From positions 1 to 64,000 of the forward strand of contig CATLIG010000007.1 of the NCBI GenBank assembly GCA_949948985.1: DNA of 64,000 nucleotides, written 5' to 3'. Both the position numbers and the translations under genes were made by a program. Every line of letters starts with the position of its first letter. The first letter of the stretch is position 1. Shown one piece after another: positions 43,792 to 52,076 of the stretch. The stretch is from an uncultured Clostridia bacterium. GTDB lineage: Bacteria; Bacillota; Clostridia; Lachnospirales; CAG-274. The notes beneath the pieces were generated by a model, which was not told the DNA's origin, searched no databases, and worked only from the letters and a program-made list of their open reading frames with translations.

Positions 43792-44505
43792 ATGAATACT
43801 ACTATCGAACTCATAAAGCTTGCCCAACAAGGAAATGAAGATGCGAAAAAACAGCTTATAGAAGAAAATTCAGGTCTTGTATGGAGTATAGTAAAACGAT
43901 TTTCAAACAGAGGTTATGAATCAGAAGATCTTTTTCAAATTGGTTCAATAGGGCTTATAAAATGTATAAACAAATTTGATTTTTCTTTTAACGTAAAATT
44001 TTCAACCTATGCTGTTCCAATGATACTCGGTGAAATAAAACGTTTCCTGCGAGACGATGGTCCAATAAAAGTATCCCGTTCTCTAAAAGACCTTGCCTCA
44101 AAAGCAAAACAGCTTGAAGAAACAATTACAAAAAAAACAGGCAAAAGCCCAACAATAAATTTCATTGCGGAAAATCTTAATACTACTGTAGATGAACTTG
44201 TTATTGCCCTTGACTCAAATAAAGAAATAGAGTCTATATACAGCACAGTATACCAAAACGATGGAAACCCCATTTATTTAATTGATAAGCTCAATACAGA
44301 AAAAAACTCCGATGAAAAAATAATTAACAATATACTGCTTAAACAGCTTATAGAAAACCTTCCTGAAAGAGACAAAGAAATAATAAAACTTCGTTATTTT
44401 GAGGATAAGACTCAATCTGAGGTAGCAAAAAAAGTAGGACTTTCACAAGTACAAATTTCAAGAATAGAAAAAAAACTTTTGTCATATTTCAGAAACGAAT
44501 TATAG
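43792..44505 (+). CDS. sigF: RNA polymerase sporulation sigma factor SigF
   Basis: The 237-residue sigma-70 protein has region 2 YESEDLFQIGSIGLIKCINKFDFSFNVKFSTYAVPMILGEIKRFLRD (about 42-88), region 3 (KKTGKSPTINFIAENL) and region 4 ending QSEVAKKVGLSQVQISRIEKKL. It is the third gene of spoIIA and directs early forespore transcription. The ribosome site is weak (GGTATT), so translation may depend on upstream coupling across an 18-nt gap. Confidence 0.95.
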   Translation: MNTTIELIKLAQQGNEDAKKQLIEENSGLVWSIVKRFSNRGYESEDLFQIGSIGLIKCINKFDFSFNVKFSTYAVPMILGEIKRFLRDDGPIKVSRSLKDLASKAKQLEETITKKTGKSPTINFIAENLNTTVDELVIALDSNKEIESIYSTVYQNDGNPIYLIDKLNTEKNSDEKIINNILLKQLIENLPERDKEIIKLRYFEDKTQSEVAKKVGLSQVQISRIEKKLLSYFRNEL

Positions 44506-44591
44506 TTTTTAATAAATTTTCAAAAAATATCCGTCAAATTTCAAAAAATATGTTATAGTGAAATAATATAAACATGTTCAATAATCTGCCT

Positions 44592-44630
44592 GATACCGAT
44601 TAACAAAAAAATCTTTTGTCAATCGGTATC
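44592..44630. terminator. A-family hairpin between convergent sigF and the sugar kinase gene
   Basis: GATACCGATTAACAAAA (44592-44608) pairs with TTTTGTCAATCGGTATC (44614-44630) with one mismatch and a 5-nt loop. It is the inner hairpin of a family A element bounded by GTTCAATAAT and ATTATTGAGC. It may serve as terminator for both genes. Confidence 0.5.
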
Positions 44631-44702
44631 ACTTTATATTATTGAGCAATTCTAATCTTTAATATACCAAAGAAGTATTTTGCTGCTCTTTTCCCTAAAA
44701 AT

Positions 44703-45731
44703 CTATCTATTCATTTCACTTTCATTTCCGGTACTTTTATGAGACTTAATAATACTTTCAATTTCCTCAAGACTGCTTGCCGGCATATCTCCATAAATTG
44801 TGTTTTTAACGGCACTCATAGCATTTCCAAACTCAAGAGCTTTCTGAACATCGCTGTATTTCAAAATTCCAAAAAGCGCGCCAGCAACATAAGCATCGCC
44901 GCTTCCTATTCTGTCAACAACCTCAATATTTTCATAAGGAGGCTCTTCATAAAATTTTCCGTCAAAATATATAATTGAGCCAAAATTGTGACGTGTAGGA
45001 CTTACTACTCCTCTTTTGGTTGTAAGAACAATTTTACAGTTGTATTCTTCAGTATAGCTTTTCATAATCTCCTGCAAAGTTCCTTTTTTCTGCATCATTT
45101 TTCTTGATGTTTCTTCAGAAACAAATAAAATGTCAACATAAGGCAAAATACTCTTTATAGTGTTTCTCGCTTCTTCCTCACTCCATAGACTTGCCCGATA
45201 ATTTACATCAAAAGAAACAGCGGCTCCCGACGCTTTAAATTTTTTAACAAGCTCAATAGCTGTTTTTCTCAAGTTTTCATTTAAAGCAAGAGTAATTCCA
45301 CTTACATGAAAAATTCTTGTCTTATTATAAATTTCAGGATTAATTTCGTCTAATGATAATGTTGTCATTGAAGAACGAGCTCTGTCATAAACCACAGATG
45401 ATTTTCTCGGATAAGCTCCACTTTCATAATAGTATATTCCAAGCCTTTTTTCTTCCGTATCATCATAAACAATATAATCATCGCTTACATTTCCGTATCT
45501 TATTTTATATTTAATAAAACGACCTATTTTATTATCAGGAAGCTTAGTGATAATTGCTGAACGCACTCCCAAAAAAGCCGCTCCCGATGCCACATTAAGC
45601 TCCGAACCTCCAGCGTTTTTCTCAAATACCTGCCCCTGAGAGATTTTTTCTTTATCAGGAGGAGACAGCCTAAGCATAACTTCGCCAAAACTTATTAAAT
45701 CAAATTTTTTCTTATCCTGAATAAAATCCAT
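44703..45731 (-). CDS. kdgK: PfkB family sugar kinase, 2-keto-3-deoxygluconate kinase-like
   Basis: The 342-residue kinase has ISFGEVMLRLSPPD near the start, NAGGSELNVASGAAFLG (substrate lid region, about 39-55) and VSGITLALNENL. The C-terminal ATP/catalytic motif VVDRIGSGDAYVAGALFG (near 270) has the catalytic Asp. GEVMLRLSPP together with YYESGAYPRKSSVVYDRA is typical of KDG kinases. No other uronate or Entner-Doudoroff gene is adjacent, so the substrate is tentative. AAAGGAAGG precedes the ATG. Confidence 0.82.
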   Translation of the reverse strand: MDFIQDKKKFDLISFGEVMLRLSPPDKEKISQGQVFEKNAGGSELNVASGAAFLGVRSAIITKLPDNKIGRFIKYKIRYGNVSDDYIVYDDTEEKRLGIYYYESGAYPRKSSVVYDRARSSMTTLSLDEINPEIYNKTRIFHVSGITLALNENLRKTAIELVKKFKASGAAVSFDVNYRASLWSEEEARNTIKSILPYVDILFVSEETSRKMMQKKGTLQEIMKSYTEEYNCKIVLTTKRGVVSPTRHNFGSIIYFDGKFYEEPPYENIEVVDRIGSGDAYVAGALFGILKYSDVQKALEFGNAMSAVKNTIYGDMPASSLEEIESIIKSHKSTGNESEMNR

Positions 45732-45766
45732 AATTAAAACCTTCCTTTCTTTATAATATAAATTAT

Positions 45767-45775
45767 ATTATATCA
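45767..45775 (-). promoter_or_regulatory. Extended -10 motif before the sugar kinase gene, at an F-type end
   Basis: TGATATAAT on minus, 35 nt before the ATG. It coincides with the end of an F-type repeat (45769-45892) whose other end is TATTATTTTGCTATA. Confidence 0.4.
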
Positions 45776-45904
45776 AAACAATAAAATAATTAGACTGCAT
45801 TACTTCAATTCAAAAAAACACAGGAAAAAACATTTTATTCAACACCTTTTTCTTAAATTACCGGAATTACTATATTTTATTATTTTGCTATAAAATTTTT
45901 AAAA

Positions 45905-46030
45905 ATTGCTGTAAACAAATTTATTATTTGTATAGACGTTGATTAATTACCACTATCTCTGCATCGAGTACAGTCACTGTAAGTGGCATATACCATTTGT
46001 GCGAGTGTGCATCCACCGAATATATAATTA
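45905..46030. other. GC-richer island downstream of trpS
   Basis: About 85 bp (45937-46020) is clearly less AT-rich than the other gaps and matches none of the repeat families. On minus a frame of about 30 codons (YSVDAHSHKWYMPLTVTVLD, then AEIVVINQRLYK) ends in TAA, without start or ribosome site. It may be a gene remnant or a foreign scrap. The rest of the 45732-46036 gap is the F-type repeat. Confidence 0.35.
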
Positions 46031-46036
46031 TAATTT

Positions 46037-47038
46037 CTACTGCGGAAAGCCTACTTTCTTTTTAACCTTTCTCAAAGTTTTATTAGCGATATAATTTGCT
46101 TTTCCCGCACCGTCTTTTATTACAGAATCAATATACTCCTTGTCCATTGACAGTTCTTTATATTTTTCCTGAATAGGTTTAATCTCCTTTATAATCGCTT
46201 CCGCAACCGCCTCTTTAAATTCCCCATATCCGAAGCCTTTAAATTCCTTTTCCGAATCCCCTGCGCTTTTTCCAGTAACAGCGGCATAAATATTTAAAAG
46301 ATTACTTATTCCAGGCTTATCCTCACCATATCTTATTTCATTGTCCGAATCTGTCACACTTCTCTTTATTTTATTTCTTATTAAATTTATATCATCTAAA
46401 AGATAAATAACATTATTATCATTATCACTTTCTGACTTAGACATCTTCTTTTCAGGGTTCTGAAGACCCATAATTCTGGCCCCTGTTTTAGGAATAAAGC
46501 CTTCCGGAATTTTAAACACATCTCCGTAAATATTATTAAATCTCTCAGCTATATCCCTGCATATCTCAAGATGCTGACGCTGGTCTTCCCCCACAGGAAC
46601 AACATCTGTCTGATAAAGCAGAATATCTGCCGCCATAAGTACAGGATATGTGAAAAGACCAGCATTTATGTTTTCAGAATGTTTTAAGGATTTTTCTTTA
46701 AACTGAGTCATTCTGTTAAGTTCACCCATATAAGTAAAACAATTAAGAATCCACGCAAGTTCAGCGTGAGCTGGTACGTCTGACTGATAATAAATAATAT
46801 TTTTTTCAGGGTCAAGACCTATTGCTATAAAAAGCGTTAGTAAATCTCTTGTTTTTTTTCTTAAATTAGCGGACTCTTGCCTTACGGTAATAGCGTGCAT
46901 ATTGGCGATACTAAAAATACAGTCAAAATCGTTTTTAAGATTTTTCCAGTTTTTAAGAGCTCCCAAATAATTTCCAAGAGAAGGATACCCTGAAGGCTGC
47001 ATTGCGCTGTAAATAATTTTCTTTTTTTCCTCTGACAT
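46037..47038 (-). CDS. trpS: Tryptophanyl-tRNA synthetase
   Basis: The 333-residue class I synthetase has the HIGH-equivalent MQPSGYPSLGNYLGAL near residues 13-28, the tryptophan-pocket region PVLMAADILLYQTDVVPVGEDQRQHLE, and the KMSKS loop KKMSKSESDN near 196. It charges tRNA-Trp. GGAG precedes the ATG by 12 nt. No T-box leader is visible upstream; the gap holds family A repeats instead. Confidence 0.96.
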   Translation of the reverse strand: MSEEKKKIIYSAMQPSGYPSLGNYLGALKNWKNLKNDFDCIFSIANMHAITVRQESANLRKKTRDLLTLFIAIGLDPEKNIIYYQSDVPAHAELAWILNCFTYMGELNRMTQFKEKSLKHSENINAGLFTYPVLMAADILLYQTDVVPVGEDQRQHLEICRDIAERFNNIYGDVFKIPEGFIPKTGARIMGLQNPEKKMSKSESDNDNNVIYLLDDINLIRNKIKRSVTDSDNEIRYGEDKPGISNLLNIYAAVTGKSAGDSEKEFKGFGYGEFKEAVAEAIIKEIKPIQEKYKELSMDKEYIDSVIKDGAGKANYIANKTLRKVKKKVGFPQ

Positions 47039-47110
47039 AAAAATACTTCACTCCTAAATAAAAATTAAAAAAACATTATTGTACTCAAAAATAAACTATA
47101 AACGTTTATA

Positions 47111-47261
47111 AGACCTGTTATAAACCATCATAACACCGTTTAACAAATCTTTTTTTCTCCTGTATTGTCTTATTAGACCTGTTCGATAACCTACCCAATA
47201 CCGCTTGGCACACATTTAAATTTCTTGCCCAGCGCCATTGCTCAGCTTCCCGAACAGGTCT
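47111..47261. repeat. Two adjoining family A elements
   Basis: 47111-47170 is a left-half copy (AGACCTGTTATAAACCATC). 47175-47261 is a compact 87-bp copy with perfect 11-bp ends AGACCTGTTCG / CGAACAGGTCT flanked by ATT/ATT. The final bases of the second copy overlap the TAG stop of the neighbouring minus-strand gene at 47260-47262. Confidence 0.7.
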
Positions 47262-48324
47262 ATTTTATACTTTGCGTTATTTTCATAATAATATCATTGT
47301 CTTTTTCCTTATCAAAAGTATTGTCTTTACCGCTTATAATAATACAGTCTCCGTCAATAAATATATTTTTTCCAAAGACATCGGCAAAAGAATCAAGTGA
47401 CAAATATGAATACTCGTTTAAAATTTTAAAAGCGTCAGGCATTATAAAATGGTCTTTTTTATTGTTAGTATCTACATATACATTATCGCTTTTACTTGAA
47501 AATACTGCCTCTCTTTGGTTGTATTTAATCGTAATCTCCTTACGTTCACTATTCCATACCGTTTCACCGCCAAAAACAGACGAAATCATTTTTACAGGAA
47601 TATAATTAATGCCATTTTCAGAAACAGGTACAATTTCATTGTTATTTTCGTCTATAGAAATTAACTTTGAATTAAAATAAACTGTTTCATTATTATTTTT
47701 AAATGCATATACATTTCTCAGCTTTAATCTTTCAAGCAACTCGCCTATAAGACCTTTATCGTTCTTACTGTCAAAAACAGTTTCGCCATCGCTTAAAATA
47801 ACAATATCACCATCAAAGAAAACATTTTTTCCAAACTCTTCTGCGACATCTCGCAACGGCACATATACATTATCATCAACAATCATAATACTATTTTGAA
47901 TAATTTTTTCATTTTCGTCAATGTTATCAATAACTTTCATTTCTCTATCTTTTTCTTTAAGTATAACAGCTTTATTATTATACCGCAAAACAAGCTCTTT
48001 TAATTCCTCATTCCATGAAACCTCTCCTTTAAAAACATTTGAAAATACATCAGCCGGAACAAAAACCTCATTATTGATAACTTTTGTAATAATTGTTTCA
48101 TCTTTAGGGTCAATAGAAAATAGTTTATCATTTAAAAGTACTGATGAGCTTCCGACCTTTAACGCGACAGAATCTCTCATTTTGTCAGGCTTTGAAACAC
48201 TTACCTCAACAGTTTGGTTATATGACTCCTCATTATTTTCAGTATCATTAAGCTGAACAAAAAACACAATACATAAAACAACAAAATAAGCGATTATAAT
48301 ATTTATTACAAGCTTATTCCTCAT
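47260..48324 (-). CDS. Secreted copper amine oxidase-like stalk-domain protein
   Basis: The 354-residue product has an N-terminal membrane anchor (about 5-24), then two copies of the copper amine oxidase N-terminal-like fold (about 50-175 and 215-340). Each carries a FVPADVFSNVF or YIPVKMISSVFGGETVWNSE strand-helix unit and a G-K-N-(I/V)-F-x-DGD motif. The domain is a wall-associated protein module in clostridia, not an oxidase. GGGAGG precedes the ATG. Its stop codon TAG lies at the end of a family A repeat, so the C-terminus may be truncated. Confidence 0.8.
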   Translation of the reverse strand: MRNKLVINIIIAYFVVLCIVFFVQLNDTENNEESYNQTVEVSVSKPDKMRDSVALKVGSSSVLLNDKLFSIDPKDETIITKVINNEVFVPADVFSNVFKGEVSWNEELKELVLRYNNKAVILKEKDREMKVIDNIDENEKIIQNSIMIVDDNVYVPLRDVAEEFGKNVFFDGDIVILSDGETVFDSKNDKGLIGELLERLKLRNVYAFKNNNETVYFNSKLISIDENNNEIVPVSENGINYIPVKMISSVFGGETVWNSERKEITIKYNQREAVFSSKSDNVYVDTNNKKDHFIMPDAFKILNEYSYLSLDSFADVFGKNIFIDGDCIIISGKDNTFDKEKDNDIIMKITQSIK

Positions 48325-48413
48325 AAAGCAAGCCTCCCGGTTAAATTCAATTATAGCAATTCACAAAAATTGGTGGCAGCAAGACGGCAAAATATTTTTT
48401 AATTAATCTTATT

Positions 48414-48605
48414 AGACCTGTTCTATCACGAAAATCAATTTTTAAAAACCGTGGATACTGCCCACACCCTAAACTTTATAACGCAAAGCGTACACTTTGC
48501 TAAGTTTTTTTAAATTTAATCTAAAAAATTTATACAATTTATCAAATGAGAAAAAATCTTTCTTTAAAATTACAAAAACTAATTTCCGTGTTTTTAAACA
48601 AGTCT
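48414..48605. repeat. Long family A element (192 bp)
   Basis: Left end AGACCTGTTCTATCACGAAA, right end TTTTAAACAAGTCT. The interior shares ATCAATTTTTAAAAACC and an ACACTTTGCTAAG block with the stretch at 25700-25800. Confidence 0.55.
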
Positions 48606-48672
48606 AGTATAAAGCTACCGTTATTTTGTTAATTTTCCATAAACCTGTTCAAATATAAAATCAGGTAAAAAC

Positions 48673-48749
48673 GGAAATCTCTGAAACTATACAATTTCAT
48701 AAATCCAAACTATAAATACATATTTTTTAATGTTTTTTCAGAGATTTCC
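48673..48749. repeat. Palindrome downstream of the M23 gene
   Basis: GGAAATCTCTGAAA (48673-48686) and TTTCAGAGATTTCC (48736-48749) are perfect 14-bp arms 77 bp apart end to end, 31 bp from the M23 stop. It may act as a weak terminator. Together with the A element at 48414 it fills the 48325-48779 gap. Confidence 0.55.
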
Positions 48750-48779
48750 ATAATTCTGAAAATTACTGTTATAAAACCA

Positions 48780-50123
48780 TTACTCAAGATAAGGTGTAGG
48801 GTCTACAGCTATTCCGTTTTTCCTTACCTCAAAATGAACATGAACGCCTGTCGAATACCCTGTAGTTCCGGCTTTTGCGATAACCTGACCTCGGCTTACC
48901 TCATCGCCGGCATTAACGGTAAGACTTGAATTATGAGCGTACAACGTACTCGTTCCATCACCATGGTCAACAATAACTGTATTTCCATACCCACTTTTAA
49001 CTCCCGCGAAAATAACCGTGCCACCCGCGGCGGAAACCACGTCTGTATTTAAAGTCGCTTTTAAATCAACACCTTTATGTACTTCTTCTTTTCCGCTTAT
49101 TGGATTTGTTCTTTTTCCATAGGCCTCATTAGGAGCTGTCCCGCTATATGCCGGAACAGGATGCGCCATTTTACTTCCGCTTGATGAAAAATCAGAACTT
49201 GACGGAGCCGGAACAGTAACAGTATTATTATTGCTTGTCTGACTTTGAGCGTTATTTGAACCTCCGCTTTCCGTCTTTGAAGAATTATCATTTGAAATAT
49301 TCGTTCTGGCTCTGGCAGCGGCGGCTGCTGCTTCTCTTTTTCTTCTTTCGGCGGCGGCTCTTTCGGCGGCGGCTTTTTTCTGAGCGTTAAGCCTTGCTTG
49401 TTCTTTTTTTATAAGCTCCGCAATTTCCTTGTCAGCGTCCTCCAAATCCTGAAGCTGCTGAATATATTTCTTTTCATCTTCTGAAAGTTTTTTAAATAAT
49501 TCTTGTTTTTCCTCAAGTCTTTTGTCAAGAATCTTCCTTTTTTCCTCTTCTTCCTTTGAAAGTTTTTCAATTTCCTCTTTTTTAATCTTTATATTTTCAA
49601 TAGCCTCTGAGATTTTTCTTTCTGTTTCCTCATACTGAGCAATAATATTTTGGTCAAACTCAATAATCTTATCAGCATACTCTACACGCCTTAAAAAATC
49701 TGAAAAATCCTCTGATTCCAAAATAATTTCCAAATATCCTTCCGTGCCGTTTTCATACATAATACGTATACGCTCACGAAAAAGGTCAATCTGACTTTCT
49801 TTGTCAGCATTCGCTTTCTTCAAATCATCTTCGTTTTTTGCTAAACTTTCTTTGGTCTCATCAAGCTTTTCATTAAGCGAGTTAATTTCTCTCATAACTT
49901 CCATAAGCTGATTGTCAATACGTTCAACTTCTTTAAGAACATCACTTTTTTCTTTCTTTGTGCTGTCAAGAGATATTTGGGTTTTTTCACTCTGAGATTT
50001 AATGCTGTCACGCTCATTCTGAAGCTGTGAAACGCTTTTTTCACCGTATACCGGCATATTAAGCGAAAAACACATTGACATAAAAAAAGCAAAAATAACT
50101 TTTTTACCAACAAAATTTTTCAA
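48780..50123 (-). CDS. Murein hydrolase (M23/EnvC-PcsB type) with coiled coil
   Basis: The 447-residue product has a signal peptide (about 1-28), a long coiled coil (about 30-260) and an Ala/Arg-rich linker. A Ser/Asn-rich spacer follows, then a C-terminal M23 peptidase-type domain with HKGVD (H and D zinc ligands near 352), HGDGTSTLYAH, and HVHFE near 430. Start is TTG 50123 with AAAGGA. It follows ftsX by 24 nt; in other bacteria the FtsEX complex activates such coiled-coil hydrolases (EnvC, PcsB, CwlO) at division sites. Confidence 0.92.
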   Translation of the reverse strand: MKNFVGKKVIFAFFMSMCFSLNMPVYGEKSVSQLQNERDSIKSQSEKTQISLDSTKKEKSDVLKEVERIDNQLMEVMREINSLNEKLDETKESLAKNEDDLKKANADKESQIDLFRERIRIMYENGTEGYLEIILESEDFSDFLRRVEYADKIIEFDQNIIAQYEETERKISEAIENIKIKKEEIEKLSKEEEEKRKILDKRLEEKQELFKKLSEDEKKYIQQLQDLEDADKEIAELIKKEQARLNAQKKAAAERAAAERRKREAAAAAARARTNISNDNSSKTESGGSNNAQSQTSNNNTVTVPAPSSSDFSSSGSKMAHPVPAYSGTAPNEAYGKRTNPISGKEEVHKGVDLKATLNTDVVSAAGGTVIFAGVKSGYGNTVIVDHGDGTSTLYAHNSSLTVNAGDEVSRGQVIAKAGTTGYSTGVHVHFEVRKNGIAVDPTPYLE

Positions 50124-50147
50124 TTTTTACAGTCCTTTCAATAAAAA

Positions 50148-51278
50148 TTAAACATCAAGATGCTTTCTGACAGAAGTAATACTTCCAATTACGCCAAGAC
50201 CTCCGCCAAGAATTACAGCTATTGGAACAATAAATGAAAATACCTCCACACTAGGACTAAACTCAAAAAGCCTTTTCAGGAGAGAAAACTCGTTATACAT
50301 AGCTCCTATAATCTCATCATAAGAAATCCAGCTTATAATACATGGAATAACAGAGCCTATTATTCCAATAAGGAGTCCCTCAACAATAAAAGGCCCTCTT
50401 ATAAATCTATCTGTAGCGCCGACATATTTCATTATACTTATCTCGTTTTTTCTTAAAAGCACAGTAAGCTTTATAGTATTTATAATAATTCCGGTAGCTA
50501 TAATTCCCATAACAAGTATAAGTATAATACTAATAATTCTTATTGTATTTTTTATCGTTGAAAGTGAATCGGCAAGAGACTGAGAAGCCTGAATTTTATA
50601 TATGCCTTTATATTTATAATCTTCAGCTCCGATAACACTCATTTCCGCCTTTTTATATTCCTCAAGAGAAATACCGCTGGCGTCTTTTGAGGAATCAGAA
50701 ATACTTGAGTTTTCCGTTTCCTCTGATGTGTTTTCAGACGTTTCTGTTCTATCAGCGTTTTCTGATTTACCAACGTTTTCTGTCTTAAAATTTTCCTCTA
50801 CAGATTTTGAAACAATTTCTTCCTCATAGCTTTTTTGAATCACCTCTGCCGCGGCAATAACATCTCTTTGATTTTCCGAGCTGTCAATCATAAGTACAAA
50901 TGAGCGTGGAAGAGGATTATCTTTTTCAAGCCCCTCCCAAAGCTTTGAGTCGCTGCTTGCCAAAGAACCTTTGCCTTCTTCCAAAGCCATTTCTTTTGAT
51001 ATGTATCTAACCTCAGAAACATGAGAAATTTCCTTGAATTTCTGCTCAAGCATAGAAACGTCCCTATCAGGCACACTGTCCTTAATATATACATTAACTC
51101 CTATCTTTGACTCAAACTGATTAATAACATAACTTATATTTTCAACGATACATAGAGAAATAATAAGTATAAAAATACATGCCATAACTGTAATAATTGC
51201 CGCGAGAGACATAAGCCTGTTTTTAAGAATGCCTGAAACTCCTTGTCTTATATGATATTTTAAAGTTCTAAATTTCAT
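50148..51278 (-). CDS. ftsX: Cell division protein FtsX with enlarged extracellular loop
   Basis: The 376-residue product has four membrane helices, the first at about 25-45 and three in the last 160 residues (NTIRIISIILILVMGIIAT, FIVEGLLIGIIGSVIPCIIS, IVPIAVILGGGLGVIGS). The outer loop has the usual VNVYIKDSVPDRDV start but holds an extra Ser/Glu/Thr-rich insert of about 60 residues (about 160-215). Typical FtsX is near 300 residues. It overlaps ftsE by 11 nt and precedes the M23 hydrolase it likely controls. Confidence 0.93.
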   Translation of the reverse strand: MKFRTLKYHIRQGVSGILKNRLMSLAAIITVMACIFILIISLCIVENISYVINQFESKIGVNVYIKDSVPDRDVSMLEQKFKEISHVSEVRYISKEMALEEGKGSLASSDSKLWEGLEKDNPLPRSFVLMIDSSENQRDVIAAAEVIQKSYEEEIVSKSVEENFKTENVGKSENADRTETSENTSEETENSSISDSSKDASGISLEEYKKAEMSVIGAEDYKYKGIYKIQASQSLADSLSTIKNTIRIISIILILVMGIIATGIIINTIKLTVLLRKNEISIMKYVGATDRFIRGPFIVEGLLIGIIGSVIPCIISWISYDEIIGAMYNEFSLLKRLFEFSPSVEVFSFIVPIAVILGGGLGVIGSITSVRKHLDV

Positions 51279-51954
51279 CGCTGTACCCGCCCTCTTTTAC
51301 ATCTCTTAATACAACACCTTTTTTAAGAGAAATTACCCTTTTCTGCATAGCGTCGACTATTTCTTTAGCGTGGGTAGCCACAATAACGGTAGTTCCTCTC
51401 GTATTAATATCTTTAAGAAGATTTATAATTTCCCACGCCGTATCCGGGTCAAGATTACCCGTAGGCTCATCCGCGAGTAAAATAGGCGGCTTATTAATAA
51501 TAGCCCTGGCGAGGGCGACTCTCTGCTGCTCTCCTCCTGAGAGCTGATTTGGATAAGCTCTCGCCTTTCTGCTTAACCCTACCATTGAAATAACCGCCGG
51601 AACATTTCTGCGTATTTCTCTCGGTGTAGCCTCAACAACTTGCATAGCAAAAGCTATATTTTCATAAACCGTTTTACTGGGAAGCAGTCTGAAGTCCTGA
51701 AACACAACTCCCATTTTTCTTCTGAGAAAAGGTATTTCCTTTCTTGTAATATCGGCAATATCCTCTCCGTCAATTAAAATTTTTCCGGAAGTCGGGTCAA
51801 CCTCTTTAAGAAGCATTTTTAAAAAAGTTGATTTTCCTGAACCGCTAGAGCCCACAATAAAAACAAACTCACCCTTTTCAATATCAACAGATACATTTTT
51901 CAATGCCTGAGAGCCGTTTTCATATATTTTAGTAACATTATGTAAATTTATCAA
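51268..51954 (-). CDS. ftsE: Cell division ATP-binding protein FtsE
   Basis: The 228-residue ABC ATPase has Walker A VGSSGSGKST (34-43), Q-loop GVVFQDFRLLPSKTVYENIAF, signature LSGGEQQRVALARAI near 138, Walker B LLADEPTGNLDP near 160, and the switch His in VIVATHAKEIV. The DFRLL and TVYEN wording is FtsE-specific. TTG 51954 has AAAGGA 8 nt upstream. It pairs with FtsX to signal across the membrane. Confidence 0.95.
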   Translation of the reverse strand: MINLHNVTKIYENGSQALKNVSVDIEKGEFVFIVGSSGSGKSTFLKMLLKEVDPTSGKILIDGEDIADITRKEIPFLRRKMGVVFQDFRLLPSKTVYENIAFAMQVVEATPREIRRNVPAVISMVGLSRKARAYPNQLSGGEQQRVALARAIINKPPILLADEPTGNLDPDTAWEIINLLKDINTRGTTVIVATHAKEIVDAMQKRVISLKKGVVLRDVKEGGYSDEI

Positions 51955-51969
51955 TATAATTATCCTTTC

Positions 51970-52069
51970 TATAGCGAAGCAATAAAAAAATACACAATCA
52001 AACCTTGATAAATAAAATATATATAAATTCTTTTATTACCCCACGCTGAAAATTTTGCGAATTGCTATA
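51970..52069. repeat. F-family element between the PucR-type gene and ftsE
   Basis: A 100-bp element with ends TATAGCGAAGCAATAAAAAA and TTTTGCGAATTGCTATA. It fills almost the whole 122-bp gap and lies directly before the ftsE ribosome site. Confidence 0.65.
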
Positions 52070-52076
52070 ATTGTTT

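Noticed and set aside
47039-47259. T-box leader of trpS
   Set aside because: No TGGNACC-type antiterminator sequence or specifier structure is visible on minus; the region is family A repeats.
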